Below, piece by piece: positions 1-7,139 of a DNA stretch of 64,000 bases; position 1 is the first letter of the stretch, and each line of letters begins with the position of its first letter. The DNA comes from Verrucomicrobiota bacterium. Lineage in GTDB: Bacteria; Verrucomicrobiota; Verrucomicrobiia; Chthoniobacterales; Terrimicrobiaceae. The notes under the pieces were generated by a model. The model was not told where the DNA came from. It did no database searches and worked only from the letters and a program-made list of their open reading frames with translations. The DNA lies in assembly GCA_017305195.1 (NCBI GenBank), contig JAFKMU010000041.1:1-64000 (forward strand), given 5' to 3'. The position numbers and the translations under genes are program-made.

Positions 1-87
1 CCCTCCAATGTTTCCCCCCCAGAACCTCAGCCGATTCAGAAAGAGACCGAAGATGCAGATGCCCTTTTCGACAACAACCCAATTTAG
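1..87 (+). CDS. C-terminal end of a gene cut by the left edge
   Basis: Frame 1 is open from the first base to a TAG at 85-87 and gives a 28-residue acidic, proline-rich tail that ends ALFDNNPI. The stop touches the stop codon of the convergent integrase gene, a tight packing common in integrative elements. No family can be named from so short a tail. Because 28 open codons can occur by chance, this is only a probable gene end; it would belong to the same integrated element as the recombinase. Confidence 0.4.
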   Translation, partial: PSNVSPPEPQPIQKETEDADALFDNNPI

Positions 88-1299
88 TTAAGGGGTGATT
101 TCAAACCACCCCGTAACATCAGCATCCTTTACAGCTACGGCTCTGTAGTGAGCGAGAACGACCCCAGGGGAGTTTCCCAGCTCGTAGGCGGTCAGAGTTT
201 CGGACTTACTTTTATAGTAGTGATAAGTACCGAACGAATGCCTGAGCACATTAGACGGCATGGAAATTTTGGCAGTTTCACAAAGCCTCTGGACGGCGTC
301 ATGCCAGCCGTTTTCTGACAAACCCACTACCAGTCCGGTGCGATCAACCGGCTTGTAATCCAGCCATTGCCTCAGATTTTCCTGAATCTCTATTCCTCTG
401 GATCGCCGAGTTTTCGCGTTCTTACCAAGCACTTGGATCTTTTTATCCCCCACTTGCGCCCAATCGAGCCGGAGCAGTTCAGACGTTCTCAACCCAGCGA
501 ATGCTTTGATGGCAAGTCCTGTGATCAGGTGTGGCTCATGTGTCTTCGCCGCTTCCAAAAGCTCCGCCATTTGCTTTACCCCCCACACGGCGATGTCTCC
601 GTCCGTTGAGCTATTTCTAGTAAGTTTTTGAGCAGGATTGATTACACACCAGCCGCGTTCAAGGGCCTCTGCAAAGAGTATGTGTACGTGTCGCGCGTAG
701 CTGGCTTTTGTAGCTAGGGTGATGTCATCCTGCTCAGCAAGCCATGCTTCGAGAGATTCACGGGAAAAAGCTGACAGTTTCTCTTTCCCCAAGTCATCGG
801 ATATTCGGTCGAAAATCGATGTTAATCCTTTGAGGTGCTTTTCACTTATGCCCTGCTGTTTTTTGATCTCTAGTACTTTTTTAGAAGCCTCCGCTAGGGT
901 GATGGACCCGCCGGCCGGCCTCAAATGGCTGATCGCATAGCTAACGGCTTCTGTCAGTCCAAGCTCCACTGCTGACAGCCTCTTAAATGCGTTTATAGCC
1001 TCCTGTAGTTGAGATGCGTTCAATGCGAAGGCAGACTCCCCTGCTTCCTTCTTCATGGCTAGGACGGGCATTTTTGAAGCTTCTTTCTGACCCTGTCCAA
1101 AAATCCACTCTCGGGCCTCTTGTAGAGTGTCGAATCGCTTCCTTTGAGGAAGACCGCCAGTGAACCGACTTCCCAGCCTTACCCTCCACCCCTTTTTCGA
1201 ATCCCCATACACGCCTACGCCAGAAGGGAGGTCAGCTATAACCTGCTTTTTTGCACCCATAGGATTATTATTTGACCCAAATTTGACCCGGAATGTCAA
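88..1299 (-). CDS. Tyrosine recombinase (site-specific integrase)
   Basis: A 403-residue phage-type integrase that would catalyse strand exchange between element and chromosome attachment sites. The C-terminal catalytic domain shows box-I arginine in AFAGLRTSELLRL (about residue 272), a lysine-rich beta-hairpin (GKNAKTRRSRG), the box-II LRHSFGTYHYY stretch and the nucleophilic tyrosine in AHYRAV about 20 residues from the end. The helix before it reads ELGNSPGVV, so the usual LGH histidine is replaced by asparagine. The N-terminal region looks like an arm-binding plus SAM-like core-binding domain. The gene starts only a few bases from a tRNA-Tyr 3' fragment, which fixes its role as the integrase of an element lying to the left. 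Family call is secure; the partner element is outside the window. Confidence 0.9.
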   Translation of the reverse strand: MTFRVKFGSNNNPMGAKKQVIADLPSGVGVYGDSKKGWRVRLGSRFTGGLPQRKRFDTLQEAREWIFGQGQKEASKMPVLAMKKEAGESAFALNASQLQEAINAFKRLSAVELGLTEAVSYAISHLRPAGGSITLAEASKKVLEIKKQQGISEKHLKGLTSIFDRISDDLGKEKLSAFSRESLEAWLAEQDDITLATKASYARHVHILFAEALERGWCVINPAQKLTRNSSTDGDIAVWGVKQMAELLEAAKTHEPHLITGLAIKAFAGLRTSELLRLDWAQVGDKKIQVLGKNAKTRRSRGIEIQENLRQWLDYKPVDRTGLVVGLSENGWHDAVQRLCETAKISMPSNVLRHSFGTYHYYKSKSETLTAYELGNSPGVVLAHYRAVAVKDADVTGWFEITP

Positions 1300-1305
1300 T
1301 ATCCT

Positions 1306-1370
1306 AGGTAAAAGGCGGACTGTAAATCCGCTGGCTTACGCCTTCAGTGGTTCGAATCCACTCCTGCCCA
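1306..1370 (+). other. Attachment site: displaced 3' fragment of tRNA-Tyr
   Basis: Positions 1315-1331 form an anticodon arm with a perfect 5-bp stem and loop CTGTAAA, so the anticodon is GTA (Tyr). It is followed by a long class-II variable region, a T-arm (AGTGG-TTCGAAT-CCACT) and the acceptor 3' strand CCTGCCC plus discriminator A at 1370. No matching 5' acceptor strand (GGGCAGG) or complete D-arm lies upstream: the sequence to the left is the start of the integrase gene. This is therefore the crossover-side copy left after an element integrated into the 3' half of tRNA-Tyr, and the intact gene should lie left of the window. Confidence 0.88.
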
Positions 1371-1755
1371 TTTCCCCATAAATCACTGAGAAATTCGGAT
1401 TTATGGGGTTGTGAATAGAGTTTTCTTTGAAGCTCTCCCTGACCTTTTAGGTAGGAGGGAGTTTTCTTTCCGGAAGTTTCCAGACCGGAAAACGATGCCA
1501 GGGAGGTTTCTTCAAGTCTGGGCGAGATGCGAAATGACTCTGGGGGACGAGAGCAATTCAATTCGACGGAGGAGTGTTGTTCCTGGGGGGCGCGGCGAAT
1601 GCAGTGCGATGTAGCCGTCGTAATGTTCCATCGGCATGGCGATGCTCGTTCCCATCTCCCGGGGTTTTCAGATACCAACCCTTGCGAACCCTGTTGGTGG
1701 CAAATGTGTGCCGGGTTGGCCTGGGGCCTTTCTCCCTCGGCCGGGAGCTGGGCGG
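1371..1755. other. Intergenic region right of the attachment site, no gene seen
   Basis: This 385-base stretch between the tRNA-Tyr fragment and the GntR gene holds one terminator-like hairpin near its left end (listed separately). The rest has only short open frames without recognisable protein character. It should be the ancestral chromosomal flank of tRNA-Tyr. Confidence 0.6.
1435..1465 (+). terminator. Possible rho-independent terminator behind tRNA-Tyr
   Basis: CTCCCT (1435-1440) pairs with AGGGAG (1456-1461), with a CC/GG pair inside, followed directly by TTTT and a further T-rich run. Its place downstream of the tRNA-Tyr 3' end fits the original tRNA terminator left on the chromosomal side of the integration point. 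The stem is short, so this is a moderate call. Confidence 0.4.
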
Positions 1756-2754
1756 TTACGCGGTGAGCCGGTAAAGCGGATCCACCGGCAGCACGGTCTG
1801 GCGGCAGGGCGAGCGGTCTCCGCCCAGCGCGGCTCGCACGCGGAGCAGCGCCTCGCGGATGAAGGCGGGCCAGGGAATGGCGACGGTGGTGATCTGCAGG
1901 GATTCCGCGACGGGAGCGTTGTCGAATCCGACAATCAAGGGTGCGGTCTTCCCTGCGGAACGATACGCAGTCAATACCTCCTCGGCGAGGCGGTCGTTGA
2001 CGCAGAAGATGCCCTCCGGGAGGGAGCGCATCAGCGAGGCGGCCTGCTTCTCGGCCCCTTCGCGCTGCCACGAGGGGGCGTGAATCACGCGCGCCTTGGG
2101 CCACAGCAGTTGGAATCCCTCCACCCGCCGCCGGCTCCGCACGTCGCGTTTCGGCCCGGCCAGGATGGCGCAGCGCGCCGTGTGCGGCAGGCGTCCCCGC
2201 AGGATCTGGCCCGCGGTGTAGCCGCCCGAGTAGTCGTCGATGGTGAGGGAATCGACATGCCGGGCCGCCTCGCCCAGCGGCGGGCCCGAGAGCAGCACCA
2301 GGCAGCGCCGCCTCGCCCCAGCGGCGGCCTCGACCAGCGAGGGCAGCTCCCAGATGACGGGATACTCGTCATCCTGCAGCCGCTGCTCCTCCTCGTAGAG
2401 GACGCGCAGCGGCATGTCCGCACCGGCAAAGGCCTCCCGCAGCATTTGCACGAGATGGGCGCCGAAGGTGCCGGCGAGCCGCGCGCGGGGATGCGTGCAC
2501 AGGGCCACGCGGGCCGGGGTGGAAAAGTCCCCGCTTACGAAGGTGCCGCTGCCCTGCCTGCGCTGCAGCAGGCCGTCGGAGACCATCTCGCGCACGATCC
2601 GGTCGGCCGTCTGGTAGCTTACGCCGAAGCGCTGGCTGATGGCGCGGTTCGAGAGAAACCGCGTTCCCGGGGAATAGCCCTTCAGGCGCGCGGCGAGGAT
2701 TTCGCGCAGCTGCACCACGCGCGGAGTGGGACGCTTTGGCATGGAAATAATCAT
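1756..2754 (-). CDS. GntR-type transcriptional regulator with LacI-like sensor domain
   Basis: 332 residues. Residues about 10-75 are a GntR winged helix (ISQRFGVSYQTADRIVREMVSDGLLQRRQGSGTFV region, ending in the GSGTFV wing). The rest resembles a periplasmic-binding-protein-like sugar-sensor domain (EGIFCVNDRLAEEVL, then APLIVGFDNAPVA). It probably represses or activates the divergent operon starting near 2817 in response to a sugar or sugar phosphate. ATG codons at 2754 and 2742 are both possible; the shorter one would leave the dyad at 2740-2790 largely untranslated. The ligand cannot be read from sequence. Confidence 0.85.
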   Translation of the reverse strand: MIISMPKRPTPRVVQLREILAARLKGYSPGTRFLSNRAISQRFGVSYQTADRIVREMVSDGLLQRRQGSGTFVSGDFSTPARVALCTHPRARLAGTFGAHLVQMLREAFAGADMPLRVLYEEEQRLQDDEYPVIWELPSLVEAAAGARRRCLVLLSGPPLGEAARHVDSLTIDDYSGGYTAGQILRGRLPHTARCAILAGPKRDVRSRRRVEGFQLLWPKARVIHAPSWQREGAEKQAASLMRSLPEGIFCVNDRLAEEVLTAYRSAGKTAPLIVGFDNAPVAESLQITTVAIPWPAFIREALLRVRAALGGDRSPCRQTVLPVDPLYRLTA

Positions 2755-2790
2755 ATCACTTTGTCCGGTGATTGATATTCATTTTCCATG
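2740..2790. promoter_or_regulatory. Dyad-symmetric operator region between divergent genes
   Basis: CATGGAAA (2740-2747) is the exact reverse complement of TTTCCATG (2783-2790). Nested inside, ATATCA (2753-2758) mirrors TGATAT (2773-2778). Both pairs are centred at about 2765. The dyad lies between the divergent GntR and SDR genes, the usual place for a regulator's operator. Assignment to the GntR protein is inference. Confidence 0.6.
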
Positions 2791-2816
2791 ACATCGCGGG
2801 ATTCCACGCGGATGCT

Positions 2817-3617
2817 ATGGGGGTCATGAGTTCCCCGTCCCTCCTCGGTAAAGTCCTCGTCGTCGCCGGCGGCACGACGGGCCTCGGCTTGTCCGCGGTG
2901 CAAAGTTTCGTCGAAGCCGGAGCGAAGGTGGTGGCTTTCGGGCGCAGCTCGGAGAGTGTTGCCGCCGCGCGGTCCGCCCTCCCGGACAACACCCTCTTTT
3001 TCGGCGGAGACGCCACCGATCCTCGCAGCGCGGAGCGCGCCGTGGAGATGGCGGAGCGCGAGTTTGGCGGCTTTCACGGCCTTTATCACGTGGCCGGGGG
3101 GAGCGGACGCCGCCTCGGGGACGGTCCGCTGCATGAGATCACCGACGAGGGCGTCGCTGCCACCTTGAACCTGAACCTCGCCAGCGCCATCTACTCGAAC
3201 CGCGCCGCCGTGCGCTCGTTCCTGAAATCCGGCCATCCCGGCAGCATCCTCACCATGGGGTCCGTGCTCGGCTGGGCTCCGTCGCCGCGCTATTTCGCCA
3301 CGCATGTTTACGCGGCGGCAAAATCGGCCGTCGTCGGCTTCGTCAAATCTTGCGCGGGCTGCTACGCGCCGCACGGCATCCGCTTCAACGTGCTGGCTCC
3401 CGCCCTGGTCGAGACTCCCATGGCCCGGCGGGCTGCGGGCGACGACACCATCATGAATTTCATCCGGACGAAACAGCCGCTCGATGGCGGACGCATCGGA
3501 AAGGCCTCCGATCTCGATGCCGCCGCCGTATATTTCATGAGCGACGGATCACGCTTCACCACCGGACAGGTCCTGGCCGTCGACGGCGGCTGGTGCGTGA
3601 GCGAAGGACAATTTTAA
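2817..3617 (+). CDS. Short-chain dehydrogenase/reductase (SDR)
   Basis: A classical SDR that would oxidise or reduce a hydroxyl of a sugar or polyol with NAD(P). The N-terminal Rossmann motif reads GGTTGLGLSAV, the catalytic serine lies in TMGSVLG and the YxxxK pair in VYAAAKSAVVG; the C-terminus has the common TTGQVLAVDGGW ending. ATG at 2817 or 2826 is preferred over an upstream TTG at 2772, which would lie inside the operator dyad. It is the first gene of a run of six same-strand genes with gaps or overlaps of a few bases, so it should act in the same pathway as the SIS, ROK, FAD and phosphotriesterase-like proteins. Substrate unknown. Confidence 0.88.
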   Translation: MGVMSSPSLLGKVLVVAGGTTGLGLSAVQSFVEAGAKVVAFGRSSESVAAARSALPDNTLFFGGDATDPRSAERAVEMAEREFGGFHGLYHVAGGSGRRLGDGPLHEITDEGVAATLNLNLASAIYSNRAAVRSFLKSGHPGSILTMGSVLGWAPSPRYFATHVYAAAKSAVVGFVKSCAGCYAPHGIRFNVLAPALVETPMARRAAGDDTIMNFIRTKQPLDGGRIGKASDLDAAAVYFMSDGSRFTTGQVLAVDGGWCVSEGQF

Positions 3618-3624
3618 GACCACC

Positions 3625-4404
3625 ATGAACACCGCGACCAATTACTTCGACAAGACAACCGCCCTGCTCCAGAACATCCGCGACACGCAGCTCCCGCACA
3701 TCCAGAAGGCGGCCGAGATTTGCGCGAACTCGATTTCCACGGGAGGGCTGGTTTTCCTCTTCGGTTCCGGCCACTCCCGCATGATGTGCGAGGAAATGAC
3801 GCCACGTCAGGGCTGCTACGTCGGCTTCTACCCGATGGTGCATCTCGCGCTCTCGATCCACTCCGACATCATCGGCGCGAACGGTCTCCGCATGCCGCTC
3901 CACCTCGAGAAATTCGAGGGCTATGCCGAGGAGATTCTCAAGAGCTACAAGTTCGGCCCGAATGACGCCTTCATCATCATCTCCACCTCCGGCATCCGCC
4001 CGATCATCGTGGAAATGGCGCTCGGCGCGAAGGAGCGGGGCCTGCCGGTCATCGGCATGTGCTCGATGCCGCATTGCAGCGAGGCCAAGCCAGCGCATTC
4101 CTCCGGCAAGAAGCTCATCGATATCGCCGACGTCGTCCTCGACAACCAGTGCCCTCCCGGCGACTGCGTCCTGGAACTCGACGGCCTCGAGTGGAGCGTG
4201 GGGCCGACCTCCACGGTCACCGGCGCGATGCTGATCAACATGCTGCGCTGCGAAACCGCCTCGCTGCTCCTCGCCCGGGGCCACAAGCCCGAGATGCTCC
4301 CGAGCCACCAGTTCGTCGGCACGGCGACCGCGCATGCCGCGGAGGAGCAGCTCGAGCGCTTCTACGAGGGCTACCGCAAGAGCCTCGCCCATTTGTTTCA
4401 ATAG
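3625..4404 (+). CDS. SIS-domain protein (UPF0309-like sugar isomerase family)
   Basis: 259 residues, the usual length for this family. The phosphosugar-binding SIS fold is shown by VFLFGSGHSRMMCEEM (about residues 42-57) and the second loop FIIISTSGIRPIIVEMALGAKERGLPVIG, whose STSG resembles the phosphate-binding loop. The C-terminus carries LLARGHKPEMLPSH and a YxxY/R-type tail. Such proteins act as isomerases or deaminating/deglycating enzymes on phosphorylated sugars, or as sensors. It follows the SDR by 7 bases and precedes a ROK kinase that could make its phosphorylated substrate. A second, internally shortened paralogue lies at 5323-5745. Confidence 0.85.
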   Translation: MNTATNYFDKTTALLQNIRDTQLPHIQKAAEICANSISTGGLVFLFGSGHSRMMCEEMTPRQGCYVGFYPMVHLALSIHSDIIGANGLRMPLHLEKFEGYAEEILKSYKFGPNDAFIIISTSGIRPIIVEMALGAKERGLPVIGMCSMPHCSEAKPAHSSGKKLIDIADVVLDNQCPPGDCVLELDGLEWSVGPTSTVTGAMLINMLRCETASLLLARGHKPEMLPSHQFVGTATAHAAEEQLERFYEGYRKSLAHLFQ

Positions 4405-4432
4405 CCGAGAATCGAAATCCCCAACCTCCCGC

Positions 4433-5326
4433 ATGAATCACGCCATCGGCATCGACCTGGGCGGCACGAACATCAAGGCCGTCCTCGTGGACGAGTCCGG
4501 CCGCGTCGCCGACCGCGCCTCGCGTGCGACCAATGACTTTTCCTCGTCCATCGGGGACTGGTCGCGGGCCGTGTCGGAGCTGATCGCGCAGTTCGAGAGC
4601 GCGGCGCGGGGGGCGCGTCCGGCGGTGGGTTTTGCCTCTCCCGGCCTGGCCGCGCCCGACGAGCGGGCGGTCGCCTTCCTCCCGGGGAAGCTGAAGGGCT
4701 TGGAGGGGTTCGACTGGACGGCGTTTCTCGGGCGCGAGCCGCTTTGCCCGGTGATCAACGACGCCCATGCCGCCCTCCTCGGCGAGGCGTGGATTGGCGC
4801 GGCGGCCGGCCTGCGGAACGTCGTATTGCTTACGCTCGGAACGGGGGTGGGCGGTGCGATCCTCGTGGATGGCAATCTCTTCAGGGGGACCATCGGGCGC
4901 GCCGGGCATCTTGGCCACATGTGCCTCGATGTCGACGGGGTCAGGAGCATCGTCGGGATGCCGGGCTCCGTCGAGGACGCTATTGGCGAACGTACGGTGG
5001 CGGTTCGCACCCAGGGGCGCTTCTCCTCCACGGAGGCGCTGGTTCAGGCTCACCTCACGGGCGATCCCGAAGCCGGCCGCATCTGGAAGAAGTCGATTCG
5101 CGCGCTGGCCTGCGCCATCGGCTCGTACATCAATGTTCTTGATCCCGAGGCGGTCGTTATCGGGGGAGGCATCGCCCGCGCGGGTTTGGCGCTTTTCGAG
5201 CCGCTTGCGCGGGAACTCGACACCATCGAGTGGCGGCCGGGCGGATTCCGCGTACCGGTACGGCCCGGGGAGCTCGGAGAATGGGCTGGCGCGATCGGCG
5301 TCGCCCGCCACGCCATGCATCCATGA
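4433..5326 (+). CDS. ROK-family sugar kinase lacking the usual zinc motif
   Basis: 297 residues from the ATG at 4433. The ATPase phosphate-1 loop is GIDLGGTNIKAVLVDE (residues 5-20), the catalytic aspartate is in VINDAHAALLGEA, and the phosphate-2 segment is LLTLGTGVGGAILVDGNLF. In most ROK kinases the histidine after GxxGHxG is followed by a CxCGxxGCxE zinc site. Here the sequence is AGHLGHMCLDVDGVRSIVGMPGSVEDAIG: the histidine is kept but the cysteine cluster is gone. It probably phosphorylates a hexose or amino sugar for the flanking SIS proteins. Its TGA overlaps the next ATG (ATGA), which indicates translational coupling. Confidence 0.85.
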   Translation: MNHAIGIDLGGTNIKAVLVDESGRVADRASRATNDFSSSIGDWSRAVSELIAQFESAARGARPAVGFASPGLAAPDERAVAFLPGKLKGLEGFDWTAFLGREPLCPVINDAHAALLGEAWIGAAAGLRNVVLLTLGTGVGGAILVDGNLFRGTIGRAGHLGHMCLDVDGVRSIVGMPGSVEDAIGERTVAVRTQGRFSSTEALVQAHLTGDPEAGRIWKKSIRALACAIGSYINVLDPEAVVIGGGIARAGLALFEPLARELDTIEWRPGGFRVPVRPGELGEWAGAIGVARHAMHP

Positions 5327-5745
5327 ATCCCAGCCGCAGCTATCTCGAAAAATGCCGGGGCCTCCTCGATGCCGTCGCGGCGCAGGATCAGGAGATTCAA
5401 CAGGCCGCCGATTGGTTTGCCGAAACGATCCTGGCGGGCCGCATGGCGCCCGGCTTTGGCTCCGGGCACAGCTGCATCATGGTGGAGGAAATGTGGCCGC
5501 GCTACGGGTCCTTCCCCGGGTTCAACCCCATCGTGGAACTCTCGCTCAGCTTTAACAACCTCGTGGTCGGCGTGAACGGGCTGGCTGCGCGCCTCACCGC
5601 CGCCGGACAGCCGCCGAAGGTGCTGAGCGGTGCCGCCGTGGTCGGGCCGGAGCGCGCCGTCGAGCTTGTCGAGTCGGCTTACGACGAACACGCCCGCCGC
5701 CTGGCGAAACTGTACGAAAACATGGGAGCCCCCGCAGATGTTTAG
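5323..5745 (+). pseudogene. SIS-domain paralogue with a large in-frame internal deletion
   Basis: 140 residues that align at both ends with the 259-residue SIS protein at 3625-4404. The N-terminal half matches through PGFGSGHSCIMVEEMWPR and NLVVGVNG; the next residues (LAARLTAAGQPPKVLSGAAV) correspond to the far C-terminal part of the full protein. About 115 residues, including the second SIS loop with the STSG phosphate site, are missing without loss of frame. The reading frame, the ATGA overlap with the ROK gene and the 8-base overlap with the FAD gene are intact. It may be a decayed enzyme kept in frame for coupling, or a miniature partner subunit. The call as pseudogene is inference. Confidence 0.7.
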
Positions 5746-7135
5746 CATCCTGGATCACGGAAAGATTCCCCTGCTGGCCGAGGTGGACGTCCTCGTGGCG
5801 GGCGCGGGCTCGGCGGGGTGCTGCGCGGCGATAGCCGCCCGCGAGTCGGGGCGGCACAGCGTCCTGCTTCTGGAGCGCTATGGATTTGCCGGCGGCAGCT
5901 CGACCCAGATGCTCGACACCTTCTACGGGTTCTTCACGCCGGGCGCCGAGCCGCGCAAGGTGGTCGGTGGCATTCCCGACCGCGTGGTCAATGCGCTCGA
6001 CGCGGCCGGAGCGGTCTTCCTCCGCCCGAACACCTACGGCGCAGGCACCGGGGTGAATTATAACCCCGAGCGCCTCAAACTCGTGTGGGACGAATTGCTC
6101 GTCCGCGCCGGAGTGCGCGTGCTCCTGCATGCGCACCTGGTGGATGCCGAGACCGTGGCGGACGGGCGCATCCAGTCCGTGGTCATCTGGACGAAGCGCG
6201 GATTTTACCGCATCCGGGCCACCCGGTTCATTGACGCCTCGGGCGATGCCGATCTCTGCCACGCTGCGGGCCTTTCCTACGAAAAGGCGGGCGACCTCGA
6301 ACCCGCGCAGACCCTCACGACGACCTTCCGGATGAGCAATGTCGATCTCGGCGCTTATGAAAAGGCGGGCGGCAAGAAGATACTCGCGCAGAAGATGGCC
6401 GGGGCGGTGGACGCCGGGACCCATCCGCTGCCCCGCAAGGCTGGCAGCCTGCATGCCATGAACGCCAGGGGGTGCATCTCCACCGTGGCCGTGCGCGTGG
6501 CCGATATCGACGCGACCGACTTTGAGCAGTTGACTGCGGCGGAAATGGAGGGCCGCCGCCAGGCTTTTCTCTACGAGGCCTTTTTGCGAGACTGCGTGCC
6601 TGGCTTTGCGGAATCGAACATCATCGGGCTTTCCCATCAGATCGGCGTGCGTGAGACCCGGCGGGTCCACGGCGAGTATCGGCTGACCCGGGAGGACTGC
6701 CTTTCCGTGGCGCGGTTCGAGGACCGCGTGCTTCTCTGCGGCGCGCCCATCGAGGACCATCGCGCCGCGCCCGACGGGAAAAGCGAGGAAACCGTCTGGG
6801 GATACATCCCCGGCGGCGACGCTTACGACGTGCCGTATCGCACGCTGGTTCCGCGCGGACGGGACGAGATTCTCGCCATCGGGCGATGCTTCAGCGCGAC
6901 CCACGACGCGCACGCCTCCTGCCGTTCCATGGGCCAGACGATGGCCATGGGCCATGCGGCCGGGCTTGCCGTGGCGCTCTCGCTGGAAAAGGGATGCGGC
7001 GTGCGGGACATCCCGGTTTCCGATCTCCAGCAGCGGCTCCGGGGCGCCGGGGCCGTGCTTGAAACGCCCCGCCGCATCGCGCACACCGCTGCCGATGCCT
7101 GGGCGGAGAACTTCGCCGACCCTCCCGCCCATTGA
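5738..7135 (+). CDS. FAD-dependent oxidoreductase
   Basis: 465 residues from ATG 5738. The dinucleotide-binding motif VLVAGAGSAGCCAAIAARESG lies at about residues 18-38, followed by an acidic residue after LLLE and the GGSSTQMLDTFYGFF stretch typical of the FAD_oxidored family found in glycan and sugar-acid loci. A second FAD contact region is in ILAIGRCFSATHDAHASCRSMG near the C-terminus. It would be cytoplasmic, with no signal peptide. It overlaps the preceding gene by 8 bases and is followed after 4 bases by the phosphotriesterase homologue. The substrate is not identifiable; a hydroxyl or ring oxidation giving a lactone would make sense with the next gene product. Confidence 0.85.
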   Translation: MFSILDHGKIPLLAEVDVLVAGAGSAGCCAAIAARESGRHSVLLLERYGFAGGSSTQMLDTFYGFFTPGAEPRKVVGGIPDRVVNALDAAGAVFLRPNTYGAGTGVNYNPERLKLVWDELLVRAGVRVLLHAHLVDAETVADGRIQSVVIWTKRGFYRIRATRFIDASGDADLCHAAGLSYEKAGDLEPAQTLTTTFRMSNVDLGAYEKAGGKKILAQKMAGAVDAGTHPLPRKAGSLHAMNARGCISTVAVRVADIDATDFEQLTAAEMEGRRQAFLYEAFLRDCVPGFAESNIIGLSHQIGVRETRRVHGEYRLTREDCLSVARFEDRVLLCGAPIEDHRAAPDGKSEETVWGYIPGGDAYDVPYRTLVPRGRDEILAIGRCFSATHDAHASCRSMGQTMAMGHAAGLAVALSLEKGCGVRDIPVSDLQQRLRGAGAVLETPRRIAHTAADAWAENFADPPAH

Positions 7136-7139
7136 TCGC

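Noticed and set aside
1306..1370. Functional tRNA-Tyr gene
   Set aside because: The 5' acceptor strand and complete D-arm are absent, so it cannot fold as a full tRNA.
1304..2104. 266-residue minus-strand frame ending over the tRNA fragment
   Set aside because: Its tail is simply the antisense translation of tRNA-Tyr, a known source of spurious proteins, and the rest overlaps the GntR gene.
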